Shown: piece after piece, positions 1-7,900 of the stretch | Layout: the number at the start of each line of letters is the position of its first letter | Position numbering within the stretch: position 1 is the first letter of the stretch | Assembly: GCA_035248725.1 (NCBI GenBank) | Contig: DATFHG010000111.1 | Coordinates: forward strand, 28,823 to 92,822 | Direction of reading: 5' to 3' | DNA length: 64,000 bases | From: DASPMP01 sp035248725 | GTDB lineage: Bacteria; Gemmatimonadota; Gemmatimonadetes; Gemmatimonadales; Gemmatimonadaceae | Notes under the pieces: model-generated | Seen by the model: only the letters and a program-made list of their open reading frames with translations | The model's database searches: none | What the model was told of the DNA's origin: nothing | Translations under genes and position numbers: made by a program

Positions 1-320
1 GGCCCGAGGCCCGCGGCGCGGCGGTCACGACCGTCCTCGCGGCGGCCGGATACCCTGACAAGCCGGTGAGCGGCGCAGCGATCACGATCCCGGACGATCT
101 CGACGACGTCGTCGTGTTCCATGCGGGCACGGCACAGCGCGCGTCGGGCGACCTCGTGACCACCGGCGGCCGTGTGCTGGCGGTGACCGGGATCGCGCCG
201 AGTTTCGACGACGCGCAGCGCAGGAGCCGCGACGCCGCCGCACGCATCCGGTTCGAGGGCAAGCAGTACCGGACCGACATCGGTTGGCGCGAGATTTCGC
301 GCCGTGCCCGAGCTTCCTGA
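1..320 (+). CDS. purD: Phosphoribosylamine-glycine ligase, C-terminal part
   Basis: The reading frame is already open at base 3, so this is the 3' end of a gene that begins outside the window. About 105 residues are visible. They match the C-terminal domain of PurD, the ATP-grasp enzyme that joins glycine to phosphoribosylamine in purine synthesis. Recognisable family blocks are VFHAGTA, the GGRVLAVTG strand, the helix with a run of Asp/Ala/Arg, and the closing IRFEGKQYRTDIGWR. The stop overlaps the GTG start of mutM by 17 bases, so the two are probably cotranscribed. Nothing can be said about the ATP-grasp core, which is not in the window. Confidence 0.9.
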   Translation, partial: PEARGAAVTTVLAAAGYPDKPVSGAAITIPDDLDDVVVFHAGTAQRASGDLVTTGGRVLAVTGIAPSFDDAQRRSRDAAARIRFEGKQYRTDIGWREISRRARAS

Positions 321-1131
321 GGTCGAGACGATTGCGCGCGATCTGCAGGCTCGGATCGTCGGCAGCACGATCGCGCGCGTCGAGGTCTCCAAGGCCGACG
401 TTCTCCGCGTAGTCGGCGCGCGCGCGCTGGCCCGGCGCACCGCGGGCGCGACGTTCGTGCGCGTGTGGCGGCGCGCGAAGCTCGTGATCCTCGATCTCTC
501 CACGGACGATCGGCTCGTCGTGTCGCTGCGCTTCACCGGCGCGTTGCTCGTCGACGACGGATCACTTTCCGACGAGGACCGTCGGTATTCCACAGTGCGC
601 TGGCGTCTCGCTGACGGGCGCACACTGCATTACCGTGAGGTCCGGCGCCTCGGCACCGTGTCGCTCATGACGCCGAAGCAGTTCGACGGCTACGTCCAGC
701 GACTCGGCGTCGAACCGCTGGAAGCCGAATTCACACCGGAGATCCTTTTCCAGCTGCTGCAGGCCTCTCGACAGGCGGTGAAGAAACGCATCATGGATCA
801 GACAGCCGTGGTCGGCGTCGGGAACATCTACGCGAATGAAGCCCTCTGGCGGGCGCGCATCGACCCGTCACGCGCCGCACGCCGCGTGACCCGCGAGGAA
901 AGCGACCGGCTGCACGGCGCGATCATCGCCGTACTGCGGGACGCGCTCGATTCCCGAGGCACCAGCTTTCGCGACTATCGTGATTCGTCGGGCGAACGCG
1001 GCGGCTTCAGCAGGCGACTCGCCGTCTACGGACGCGAGGGCCAACGCTGCCGTCGTTGCGGTAGCCGCCTCGTGGGCACGCACGCCATCGACGGCCGGAG
1101 TACGGTCCTGTGCGTTCGCTGTCAAAGCTAG
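304..1131 (+). CDS. mutM: Formamidopyrimidine-DNA glycosylase (Fpg/MutM)
   Basis: Base-excision repair enzyme that removes 8-oxoguanine and ring-opened purines and cuts the abasic strand. The GTG start gives the diagnostic N-terminus PELPEVET, in which Pro2 is the Schiff-base nucleophile and Glu3 the proton donor. The helix-two-turn-helix region contains the family signature QTAVVGVGNIYANEALW. The C-terminus carries the zinc finger as CRRC and CVRC pairs. At 275 aa it has the usual length. It overlaps purD upstream and a UvrC-like nuclease gene downstream (22 bases), forming a tight repair operon. The start is fixed by the need for Pro2-Glu3. Confidence 0.96.
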   Translation: MPELPEVETIARDLQARIVGSTIARVEVSKADVLRVVGARALARRTAGATFVRVWRRAKLVILDLSTDDRLVVSLRFTGALLVDDGSLSDEDRRYSTVRWRLADGRTLHYREVRRLGTVSLMTPKQFDGYVQRLGVEPLEAEFTPEILFQLLQASRQAVKKRIMDQTAVVGVGNIYANEALWRARIDPSRAARRVTREESDRLHGAIIAVLRDALDSRGTSFRDYRDSSGERGGFSRRLAVYGREGQRCRRCGSRLVGTHAIDGRSTVLCVRCQS

Positions 1132-2222
1132 ACCTCCTCAAACCGCGCACGTCGGAAGAACGCGTGCGCGAACTGCTCGCGTACGTGAAGGAGCGTGCCG
1201 AGAACAAGCCCGCCGTCTATCGCTTTGTCGCGCCCGATGGCGAAGTGGTGTACGTGGGCAAGTCGAAGCAGTTACGCGCGCGATTGTTGAGCTACTTCCG
1301 CGGCGCCTATCCGGACGAAAAGGGCGCGCGCATTCTGCGCGAGGCGCACGACATCGCGTGGGACTACGTGCCCAGCGAATTCGCCGCGCTGCTCGGCGAG
1401 CTGCGCCTCATCAAACGCTGGCGGCCGCGGTTGAACGTCGCCATGAAGCGTGACGGCCGGAACCTCTGCTTCATCAAGCTCACGGGCGGCGTGGCGCCCC
1501 GACTCACCGTGGTGCGCGGGCCGGGCGTCGACGACCACGCGCTGTACTACGGACCGTTCCTGGGCGCGCAGCGGGTGGAACAGTCGCTGCGCGAGCTGTC
1601 CGACGTGCTTGGGCTCCGCGATTGCACGCTCGATCGAAAGATGCAGTTCTCGGATCAGCGCGACCTGTTCCCCGTGCCGCCGCGGACGCCCGGCTGCCTG
1701 CGCTACGAGGTGAAAAAGTGCCTCGGGCCGTGCATCGCCGCGTGTTCGTCGGGCGACTACATGGAACGCGTGGCGATGGCACGCGCGTTTCTCGATGGCC
1801 GCGACGACGGGCCGCTCGCCATGCTCTTCCACGAGATGCGCCTCAGCAGCGAGCGGCTGGAGTTCGAGCGTGCCGCGGCATATCGCGACAAGTTTCACCG
1901 TCTCGAGGCGCTGCGCGAAGAGTTCGGGCGCCTCCGCTTCGCCGTCGAATCGCTATCCTTCGTGTACAAGGTCAGCGGCTTCGATGGTGCGGAGCGGCTG
2001 TACGTGATCCGTCGCGGACGGGTGCGGGCTGAGCTGGATCCACCCACGACACAGTGCGAAAGGGCGGCGCTGGACGCCTTGCTCGCGGAGGTCTTCGCCG
2101 ACGCGACGAATGGCATGCAGGTCCCGTCTCATGAGATCGACGAGCTGCTGCTGCTATCCAGCTGGTTCAAACGCTTCCCCGACGAGCTTCAGCGTACCCA
2201 ACCCGTGTCACGCGTGAGCTGA
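1110..2222 (+). CDS. UvrC-like GIY-YIG nuclease lacking the C-terminal half
   Basis: 370 aa with a GTG start inside mutM. Residues about 30-110 are a GIY-YIG nuclease domain (AVYRFVAPDGEVVYVGKSK, then a long helix and RPRLNV). Residues about 180-215 hold the UvrC-type cysteine cluster CLRYEVKKCLGPC followed by another Cys, which in UvrC binds an Fe-S cluster. A UVR-like helix follows. The RNase H-like endonuclease and HhH domains that make up the second half of UvrC are absent, so the protein resembles Cho, which makes only the 3' incision. It is likely an auxiliary nucleotide-excision nuclease; whether it works with UvrAB is inferred. No frameshift remnant of the missing half is seen downstream. 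Confidence 0.85.
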   Translation: MRSLSKLDLLKPRTSEERVRELLAYVKERAENKPAVYRFVAPDGEVVYVGKSKQLRARLLSYFRGAYPDEKGARILREAHDIAWDYVPSEFAALLGELRLIKRWRPRLNVAMKRDGRNLCFIKLTGGVAPRLTVVRGPGVDDHALYYGPFLGAQRVEQSLRELSDVLGLRDCTLDRKMQFSDQRDLFPVPPRTPGCLRYEVKKCLGPCIAACSSGDYMERVAMARAFLDGRDDGPLAMLFHEMRLSSERLEFERAAAYRDKFHRLEALREEFGRLRFAVESLSFVYKVSGFDGAERLYVIRRGRVRAELDPPTTQCERAALDALLAEVFADATNGMQVPSHEIDELLLLSSWFKRFPDELQRTQPVSRVS

Positions 2223-2228
2223 AAGGCG

Positions 2229-2480
2229 GTGGCAAGCAGGTTGCTTCTACATCGGTCCGTGGCAACCACTACCTGGCAACCCGTCACGCTCGTGCAGTGC
2301 GTGAGCGTCAAACCATGGCTCGTCATCCCCGGAGACGATGAGCCCGGTGGCTGCCACGACCTGACGCTCGGCAAGATCTATGAGTGCCTGGGCCTGGAGG
2401 GTCGCGGGTCGTTCCTGCGCATCGTGGACGACTCGGGCGAGGACTATCTCTATCCCCTGTCGCACTTCAAAGAGGTCTAG
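2229..2480 (+). CDS. Small conserved protein of unknown function
   Basis: 83 aa at most. I do not recognise a named family. The C-terminal two thirds look like a compact beta protein: VKPWLVIPGDD, a glycine-rich turn, LGKIYECLGLEG, then IVDDSGEDYLYPLSHF, a pattern seen in small hypothetical proteins with a conserved DDSGEDYLYP block. The first 25 residues are rich in Val, Thr and Arg and may not be translated; in-frame GTG codons inside (for example before QCVSVK) are alternative starts. It begins 7 bases after the UvrC-like gene, with gaaagg as a possible ribosome site, and ends 4 bases before the convergent phosphoesterase gene, so it is probably the last gene of the purD-mutM operon. Confidence 0.6.
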   Translation: MASRLLLHRSVATTTWQPVTLVQCVSVKPWLVIPGDDEPGGCHDLTLGKIYECLGLEGRGSFLRIVDDSGEDYLYPLSHFKEV

Positions 2481-2484
2481 CGCG

Positions 2485-2949
2485 TCATTCCAGGTCGACG
2501 AGCTGGACGTCGATCTGCCCGCTCTCGATGGTCAAACGCGCGCAACTCGGTGTCAGCTTGAATCGGCGCTGACCCGCCGCGCCGGGATTCACCACCCATC
2601 GTCCGTCGACGTGCGCCACGAGCTGTTTATGCGTGTGCCCGTACACAACGACGTCCGCCGCGTACGTCGCGAGAAGCTTCTGCGGCGTCGGCGCACCCAG
2701 TTCGTGGCCATGGCTCACGTGAATGCGCATGCCCTCGTACGTCAGGTCGATCGATTCGGCGAGGCCGGGCGTGCCGACGGGATCCGTGTTGCCGTACACG
2801 GCCCGAACGGGAGCGATCGCGCCGAGCTCCTCGAGGACGCCATCGCCCACATCGCCCGCGTGGAGAATGAGCTCGACGCCGGCGAGCGCCTGGAACACCG
2901 ACGGACGCACGAGACCGTGCGTGTCGGAGATCAGGCCTAGGAGCCCCAA
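2485..2949 (-). CDS. YfcE/MJ0936-type metallophosphoesterase
   Basis: 154 aa, the normal size for this single-domain family. Metal-binding motifs are in order: DTH (GLISDTHGLVR), GD (HAGDVGD), GNTD, GHE/SHGHE and GHTHK near the C-terminus. The fold binds two metal ions, usually Mn, and hydrolyses phosphodiesters; the physiological substrate is not known for most members. The start overlaps the end of ubiX by 13 bases, so it is the last gene of the ubiD-ubiA-ubiX transcript. A role in quinone synthesis is not implied by the sequence. Confidence 0.88.
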   Translation of the reverse strand: MGLLGLISDTHGLVRPSVFQALAGVELILHAGDVGDGVLEELGAIAPVRAVYGNTDPVGTPGLAESIDLTYEGMRIHVSHGHELGAPTPQKLLATYAADVVVYGHTHKQLVAHVDGRWVVNPGAAGQRRFKLTPSCARLTIESGQIDVQLVDLE

Positions 2950-3536
2950 CGCTTCACGAGCTCGTGCTCGACGTCCAGCTGATCGAGAACGCGAGCGACG
3001 ACGAAGTCCACGAGCTCCTGCACGCTCCGCGGCTTGTTATAGAATCCCGGCGCCGCGGGCAGGACCACCGCACCCGCCCGCGCGAGGCGCAGCATGTTCT
3101 GCAGGTGAATGGCGCTGAGCGGAGTTTCGCGCGGCACCAGCACCAGCGTGCGCCGCTCCTTGAGCGTGACGTCCGCGGCCCGTTCCACCAGCGATCGCGA
3201 CGCGCCCACACTGATGGCGGACAGCGTCCCCATCGAGCACGGACAGACCACCATTCCCGCGGTCCGCGCCGAGCCGGACGCCGGTGCCGCACCGCGGTCG
3301 GCGTCGTCGTACACCGTGACGAGACTGCTCCATTCGGCGACACCGACGCGCTTGCGCAACTCATCCACGGAGCCGATGTCCATCTCCGTATCCAGGAGGC
3401 GCAGCCCGTGCGACGAGACGATCAACGACACCCGCCGCTCCGCGATCAGCAGCGCCTCGAGCAGACGCACCGCGTAGGGCGCGCCGGACGCGCCGGTGAT
3501 CGCGAACACGATGGGAAGCGCCGCGCGGTCCGTCAT
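2937..3536 (-). CDS. ubiX: Flavin prenyltransferase UbiX
   Basis: 199 aa. UbiX attaches a dimethylallyl group to FMN to make prenyl-FMN, the cofactor of UbiD decarboxylases. The N-terminal ITGASGAPYAVRLLEAL is the flavin-binding signature of the HFCD/UbiX family, and the central PCSMGTLSAISVGASRSLVERAADVTLKE-type region (here split by Ser/Gly loops) and RETPLSAIHLQNM are also typical. It lies 2 bases after ubiA and in the same transcript as ubiD, exactly the partner that needs its product. The ATG start agrees with family length. Confidence 0.95.
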   Translation of the reverse strand: MTDRAALPIVFAITGASGAPYAVRLLEALLIAERRVSLIVSSHGLRLLDTEMDIGSVDELRKRVGVAEWSSLVTVYDDADRGAAPASGSARTAGMVVCPCSMGTLSAISVGASRSLVERAADVTLKERRTLVLVPRETPLSAIHLQNMLRLARAGAVVLPAAPGFYNKPRSVQELVDFVVARVLDQLDVEHELVKRWGS

Positions 3537-3538
3537 CG

Positions 3539-4462
3539 TTAGCCGCGCAGGAATCCCGCTCGCGCCAGGCGATCGAGCAGGACGAGGAAGAAGAACAGGA
3601 TGCTGATCATCCCGTTCATCGTGAAGAAGGCGGCATCGAGCTTGGTGAGGTCATCCTCGCGCACCAGCGAGTGCTCGTACGCGAGCAATGCCGCGGACAG
3701 AACGACGCCAGCCCAGTAGAACGCGCCACCATGCACCGCGATGCCCACCAGAGCCAGAAACGCCACGCTCAGCAGGTGCATGACACGAGCGACCACGATC
3801 GCGCTCTGCGCCCCCATCGCCGCCGGCACCGACTGCAACTGCTGCGCGCGATCGAACTCGACGTCCTGCAGCGAATAGAAGATGTCGAAGCCGCCGACCC
3901 AGGCCGCCACCGCGGCCGCGAGGGCGAGCAGCATCCACCCCGGGCGACTCCAGCCGCCGACGACCGCCAGGTATCCGCCCACCGGCGCGATCGCGAGCGA
4001 CCACCCGAGCACGAGGTGCGACCAGCGCGTGAATCGCTTGGTGTAGCTGTAGAAGAAGATCCAGGCGAGAGCGATCGGGGACAGCGCGAGACAGAGCCAG
4101 TTCAACTGCGCCGCGGAGAATACGAAGACCGATGCGGCGATCAGCACCGCCGTCCACGCCTCGCCCACGCGCAGCGTGCCGCGCGGCAGCTCGCGCATGG
4201 CGGTGCGCGGGTTGCGGCGATCGATGTCGCGATCGACGATGCGGTTGAACCCCATCGCCGCGAAGCGAGCCGCGGTGAACGCCAGGATCACCCACCCGAC
4301 CTGCGTCAGCTGCAGCGGCCGCCGGAACGATCCGAGCACGACACCGACGAGCGCGAAGGGCAGCGCAAACACCGTGTGCGGAAGCTTGACGAGATTCGCG
4401 TACGCGATCACCCGCGAGCTGCCACCGAACGTCTGCCCTTCACGAACGGAGGGCGCGCTCAT
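3539..4462 (-). CDS. ubiA: UbiA-family aromatic prenyltransferase
   Basis: 307 aa integral membrane enzyme with about eight or nine hydrophobic helices. It transfers a polyprenyl chain to an aromatic acid. The two Asp-rich motifs are present: NRIVDRDIDRRNPRT in the first cytoplasmic loop and YSLQDVEFDR in the second. The chosen ATG overlaps the ubiD stop as ATGA; a longer upstream frame is only read-through of ubiD antiphase sequence. Because the host appears to use menaquinone and the gene sits with ubiD and ubiX, it may be the MqnP-type enzyme of the futalosine pathway, not a 4-hydroxybenzoate prenyltransferase; sequence alone does not separate these. Confidence 0.92.
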   Translation of the reverse strand: MSAPSVREGQTFGGSSRVIAYANLVKLPHTVFALPFALVGVVLGSFRRPLQLTQVGWVILAFTAARFAAMGFNRIVDRDIDRRNPRTAMRELPRGTLRVGEAWTAVLIAASVFVFSAAQLNWLCLALSPIALAWIFFYSYTKRFTRWSHLVLGWSLAIAPVGGYLAVVGGWSRPGWMLLALAAAVAAWVGGFDIFYSLQDVEFDRAQQLQSVPAAMGAQSAIVVARVMHLLSVAFLALVGIAVHGGAFYWAGVVLSAALLAYEHSLVREDDLTKLDAAFFTMNGMISILFFFLVLLDRLARAGFLRG

Positions 4463-5943
4463 CGCTGCACCGGGATGCCCAGACGTGACCACAGCGCATC
4501 GATGCGCGTGCGCGTCGCCGCGTCCATCTCGATCACTTTCGGCCAGTCCCGCGTAAATCCCTCCTCCGGAAGCTTCTTCGTGCAGTCGAAGCCGACCTTC
4601 GAACCATAGGTGAATGCTCGGCTGGAGTGGTCGAGCACGTCCATGGGCCCCATCGAGAACCGCGCGTCGCGTTGCGGGTCGAGGTTGTTCAGCGCCACCC
4701 ACCACGCCTCGCGCGTGTCGCGCACGTTCACCCAGTGGTCCACCACGACGATCACTTTCGCCAGCGACATCAGTCCCTGCCCCCACAGCGCATTCATCAC
4801 TTTCTGCGCCTGGCCCGGATACTCCTTCCGGATGGACACGAACACGAGATTGTGGAAGATGCCTTCGGCCGGCATGTGATAGTCCACGATCTCGGGGATG
4901 GTGAGCTTCAGCAGCGGAAGAAAGATGCGTTCGGTCGCATGCCCGAGGTAGAAATCCTCCATCGGCGGCCGCCCGACGATGGTCGAGGGGAAGATCGCAT
5001 GCGTCCGCATCGTGATGGCGGTGACGTGCACCGGCGGGTAGAGATCCGCCAGGGAATAGAATCCCGTGTGATCGCCAAATGGTCCCTCCGTGACGAGCGA
5101 TTCGCGCGGGTCGATGTACCCCTCGATGACGAAGTCCGCTTCGGCCGGCACTTCGAGGTCACACGTTAGCGCCGTGGTGAGTGACACCGGCTGCTTCCGC
5201 AGGAATCCGGCGAACAGGAACTCATCGATGGTCGGCGGCAGTGGCGCCGACGCCGAGTACATGGACGGCGGGTCCGCGCCGAGTGCGATGCACACCGGCA
5301 TGGTCTCGCCACGCTCCGCCATCTCCCGCCAGTGCGCCGCGCCGACTTTGTGCCGCTGCCAGTGCATGGCCAACGTCGTTTTCCCTGTCTGCATCACGCG
5401 GTACATGCCGACGTTGCGGATTCCCCGCTTCGGGTCGCGCGTAATCACCATCGGGAACGTGATGTACGCGCCCCCGTCCTCGGGCCAGCACTTGGTCAGC
5501 GGCAGCTTGTCGAGGTCTACGTCGGCGTCGCGCCACACCACGTCCTGGCATGGCGCGTGGCCGCTGCGCTTGCGGGGCGGGAACTTCGCGACCTCCATCA
5601 CCCGCGGCAGGAGCGCCAGTTTCGCGACGATCCCCTCGGGCGGCTTCATCTGCAGCAGCTCCGTGATGCGCGCACCGATGTCATCCAGCCGCTCGACGCC
5701 GAACGCCATCGCGATGCGCCGCATGGAGCCGAACAGGTTGATCGCGACCGGGAACCCCGAAGGCTGGCCGTTCATCAGGGTCGGCCGCTCGAAGAGCAGC
5801 GCGGGCCCGCCGCCGGGACTCTTCATCACGCGGTCGGCGATCTCCGTGATTTCGAGGTTCACGGATACCGGCTCGCGAACGCGCACCAGCTCGCCGGCAG
5901 CGTCCAGCTGCTTCACGAATTCCGAAAGCGTATCGATGCTCAC
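4459..5943 (-). CDS. ubiD: UbiD-family prenyl-FMN-dependent decarboxylase
   Basis: 494 aa with the GTG start chosen here; a frame continuing 39 residues upstream is Arg-rich and lacks family similarity. UbiD removes the carboxylate from a prenylated aromatic acid using prenyl-FMN. The conserved Glu-containing block TEGPFGDHTGFYS and the metal-binding GMYR region are visible. It is first in an operon with ubiA (4-base overlap), ubiX and a phosphoesterase. A TAGCTT box ends 7 bases before the GTG, so the message may be leaderless. In a futalosine pathway this enzyme would act on the prenylated carboxynaphthoquinol; this is an inference from context. Confidence 0.93.
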   Translation of the reverse strand: MSIDTLSEFVKQLDAAGELVRVREPVSVNLEITEIADRVMKSPGGGPALLFERPTLMNGQPSGFPVAINLFGSMRRIAMAFGVERLDDIGARITELLQMKPPEGIVAKLALLPRVMEVAKFPPRKRSGHAPCQDVVWRDADVDLDKLPLTKCWPEDGGAYITFPMVITRDPKRGIRNVGMYRVMQTGKTTLAMHWQRHKVGAAHWREMAERGETMPVCIALGADPPSMYSASAPLPPTIDEFLFAGFLRKQPVSLTTALTCDLEVPAEADFVIEGYIDPRESLVTEGPFGDHTGFYSLADLYPPVHVTAITMRTHAIFPSTIVGRPPMEDFYLGHATERIFLPLLKLTIPEIVDYHMPAEGIFHNLVFVSIRKEYPGQAQKVMNALWGQGLMSLAKVIVVVDHWVNVRDTREAWWVALNNLDPQRDARFSMGPMDVLDHSSRAFTYGSKVGFDCTKKLPEEGFTRDWPKVIEMDAATRTRIDALWSRLGIPVQR

Positions 5944-5950
5944 GCGGAAA

Positions 5951-5956
5951 AAGCTA
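5951..5956 (-). promoter_or_regulatory. Leaderless-type -10 box of ubiD
   Basis: TAGCTT on the minus strand, ending 7 bases before the ubiD GTG, where transcription would begin at or next to the start codon. No convincing -35 box was found. It is one of a recurring set of TANNNT boxes at this distance. Confidence 0.5.
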
Positions 5957-5967
5957 AGAGATCGGCG

Positions 5968-5996
5968 CTGACCCCACAGGCGCGGACGCGTATCTT
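5968..5996 (+). promoter_or_regulatory. Sigma-70-type promoter of the squalene/phytoene synthase gene
   Basis: CTGACC at 5968-5973, a 17-base spacer, then TATCTT at 5991-5996. The -10 box ends 8 bases before the GTG start, so the transcript would be leaderless or nearly so. It lies back to back with the ubiD promoter within 60 bases. Confidence 0.55.
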
Positions 5997-6004
5997 GGGG
6001 CTGC

Positions 6005-7234
6005 GTGTTCTCCCTTCCCTTTGCGCTGCGGCGCCCTTTCCTCATCCTGCGGGACCTCATCGCCAGCCGCGAGCGTCCCGATCTTCATGCGCTCGCGGAG
6101 ATCGAGGAACCGGAGCGATTCGTCTGGGCCATCCTCCCGCACGCCGCGCGCACCTTTGCGGCGTGCATTACGTTGCTTCCCGCCCGCTCCGCGCGGGCGG
6201 CGGCGGTGGCCTATCTCTACTGTCGGGTGCTCGATACGTACGAGGACCTGGTCCCCGACCGCACGCTCCGGGAGCACGCGCTTCGCGACTTCGCCGCGCG
6301 GTTCGACGTCGTCGACGGCCCGCTCCCGCCGGCGCCCACCATCGCCGATGCTGCGGACCGCGACGATCGCGATCGTGCCCACCTGCTCCTCGTTCATCGG
6401 GTCGGGCTCGTCGATCAGGTCTTTGCATCGCTCGAGCCGGCGACCCGCCTCGTCGTCCGCGACCTGGTACGCGACATGGCGGAGGGCATGCAGTGGTCAT
6501 CCGCGACGTTCGCCGCGCACGCAGGGGTGTTGCCCGCCGCCGATCTCGCGCGCTATTGCCGTCACGTCCTCGGCAATCCCGTCGTGTTCAGCGTCCGGCT
6601 GCTGCGCATGCGCTACGGCGCGAGCCCGGACCTCGCGCCGGCCGACCGGGAAGACGCCATGCTCGTCGGAGAGATGGTCCAGCTCGCGAACATTACGCGC
6701 GACATCGAGAAGGACCTGCGGCGTGGCATCGCGTACGATCCGGCGCTCAGGCCATATCTGGGTCGCGATGCGCGCACGGACGTATCCATGCGCGCCGACA
6801 TCGACGAGGTGCGCGGACGACTGGTCCGGTTCGCGCTCTCGCGCGCACCGGCGTACCGTCGCGTCGTCGATGGCATTCACCTGCCAAAGCGGAGCGTCGC
6901 CCGCGCGTCGGCCGTCCTGATGCTGCTCTTTACCGAACGCCATTTCCGGCACTGCGCCCGCAGCGCGGATCTGCCCGCGTGGGACGGACCCGAGTCCACG
7001 CTGGAGCTCCTGGCGCGATCGGTGCGCGCAGCCTTTTCCGCCGCACGCGCGAACCGTGAGATGCTACGCGTGGAGCAGGCGTTCGCGAACGGGATCTATC
7101 CCCGAACGCCAACGTGGAGCGCTGCGACGCCGAACGTCAACATCGTCCACCGCACGTCCGCGAACCCCGCCGATCCCAATCGCCGACCGAGCTCCGGCGC
7201 CGACGGAAAGTGGGCGACCGACTCGGGCAGGTAG
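6005..7234 (+). CDS. Squalene/phytoene synthase family protein
   Basis: 409 aa. Head-to-head prenyl-diphosphate synthase of the class I terpene fold. The first Asp-rich motif is in YCRVLDTYED and the second in NITRDIEKDLRRG, both needed for Mg-diphosphate binding. Between them are the long helices and the RYCRHVLGNPV segment. The motifs look nearer to squalene synthase than to HpnC/HpnD, but product choice (squalene, dehydrosqualene or phytoene) cannot be read from the sequence. GTG start 8 bases after a TATCTT box. The last 46 codons overlap the convergent ubiE gene by 139 bases; the Pro/Arg-rich tail after about residue 360 is not family-conserved and may be a recent extension. Confidence 0.85.
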   Translation: MFSLPFALRRPFLILRDLIASRERPDLHALAEIEEPERFVWAILPHAARTFAACITLLPARSARAAAVAYLYCRVLDTYEDLVPDRTLREHALRDFAARFDVVDGPLPPAPTIADAADRDDRDRAHLLLVHRVGLVDQVFASLEPATRLVVRDLVRDMAEGMQWSSATFAAHAGVLPAADLARYCRHVLGNPVVFSVRLLRMRYGASPDLAPADREDAMLVGEMVQLANITRDIEKDLRRGIAYDPALRPYLGRDARTDVSMRADIDEVRGRLVRFALSRAPAYRRVVDGIHLPKRSVARASAVLMLLFTERHFRHCARSADLPAWDGPESTLELLARSVRAAFSAARANREMLRVEQAFANGIYPRTPTWSAATPNVNIVHRTSANPADPNRRPSSGADGKWATDSGR

Positions 7235-7842
7235 CGGTACGCGCTCGGATTGCCGCTGATCCAGCCGCCAAGGCGCGGCAGCACGTGATGGAAATACAGG
7301 TGATACGCGCGGCGAATGACCGCGCTCGGCGGGGTCGTGAACTCGAGGATGACGAAACGGGCGCCGGGCCGCAGCACGCGCGCGACCTCGCGCAGCCCCG
7401 CGTCCAGATCGGAGAGATTCCGCGCGCCGAACGCCACGATCGCGCCCGCGCACGATGCGTCGGCGATGGGGAGCGCCAGCGCATCCGCGGCGACCGCCTG
7501 CACGACCGTTCCGCGCGCCTTCGGCATCCCCGCCTGCAACATCGGGATCGCGAAATCCGCGCCGATGACACGCCCGCGAAACGCCGGCTGCGCCGCGAGC
7601 TCGACGGCCACGTCGAGCGTACCGGCGCACAGGTCGAGGTAGACCCCGTCCGCGTGGCGCTCCCACTCGAGTGCGCGGAGCGCGCGCCGACGCCAGCGAC
7701 GGTCTATGTTGAGCGAGAGCAGATGATTCAACAGATCGTAGCGCGGGGCGATGTCCGAGAACATCGCGCGGACGTACGCACGCTTGTCGCCGGCGCCGCT
7801 GGCAGCCGCCCGCGCGCGCTCCGTATGCTCCAGATCCGTCAT
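7096..7842 (-). CDS. ubiE: Demethylmenaquinone methyltransferase UbiE/MenG
   Basis: 248 aa. SAM-dependent C-methylation of demethylmenaquinone, the last step of menaquinone synthesis. Family blocks are MFSDIAPRYDLLNHLLSLNIDRRWRR, the SAM-binding LDLCAGTLDVA, GARNL in the middle and ILEFTTPP. The closing MLTFGVAALHVG is the usual UbiE C-terminus, so the gene truly reaches into the 3' end of the convergent synthase gene. The start is the ATG of MTDLEHTERAR; an upstream in-frame extension of 40 residues is Arg-rich and enters the region of the divergent sigma gene. Confidence 0.94.
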   Translation of the reverse strand: MTDLEHTERARAAASGAGDKRAYVRAMFSDIAPRYDLLNHLLSLNIDRRWRRRALRALEWERHADGVYLDLCAGTLDVAVELAAQPAFRGRVIGADFAIPMLQAGMPKARGTVVQAVAADALALPIADASCAGAIVAFGARNLSDLDAGLREVARVLRPGARFVILEFTTPPSAVIRRAYHLYFHHVLPRLGGWISGNPSAYRYLPESVAHFPSAPELGRRLGSAGFADVRWTMLTFGVAALHVGVRG

Positions 7843-7900
7843 CGGCACGGCTGCAACTTCGTGGCGCCTGAGTGACGCGGCAAGCATCTTCCTACCGCGA

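Noticed and set aside
5332..7059. Long plus-strand open frame (575 codons) across ubiD and the synthase gene
   Set aside because: Arg/His-rich translation with no family pattern; it lies antisense to ubiD and out of phase with the synthase gene. High GC makes such shadows common.
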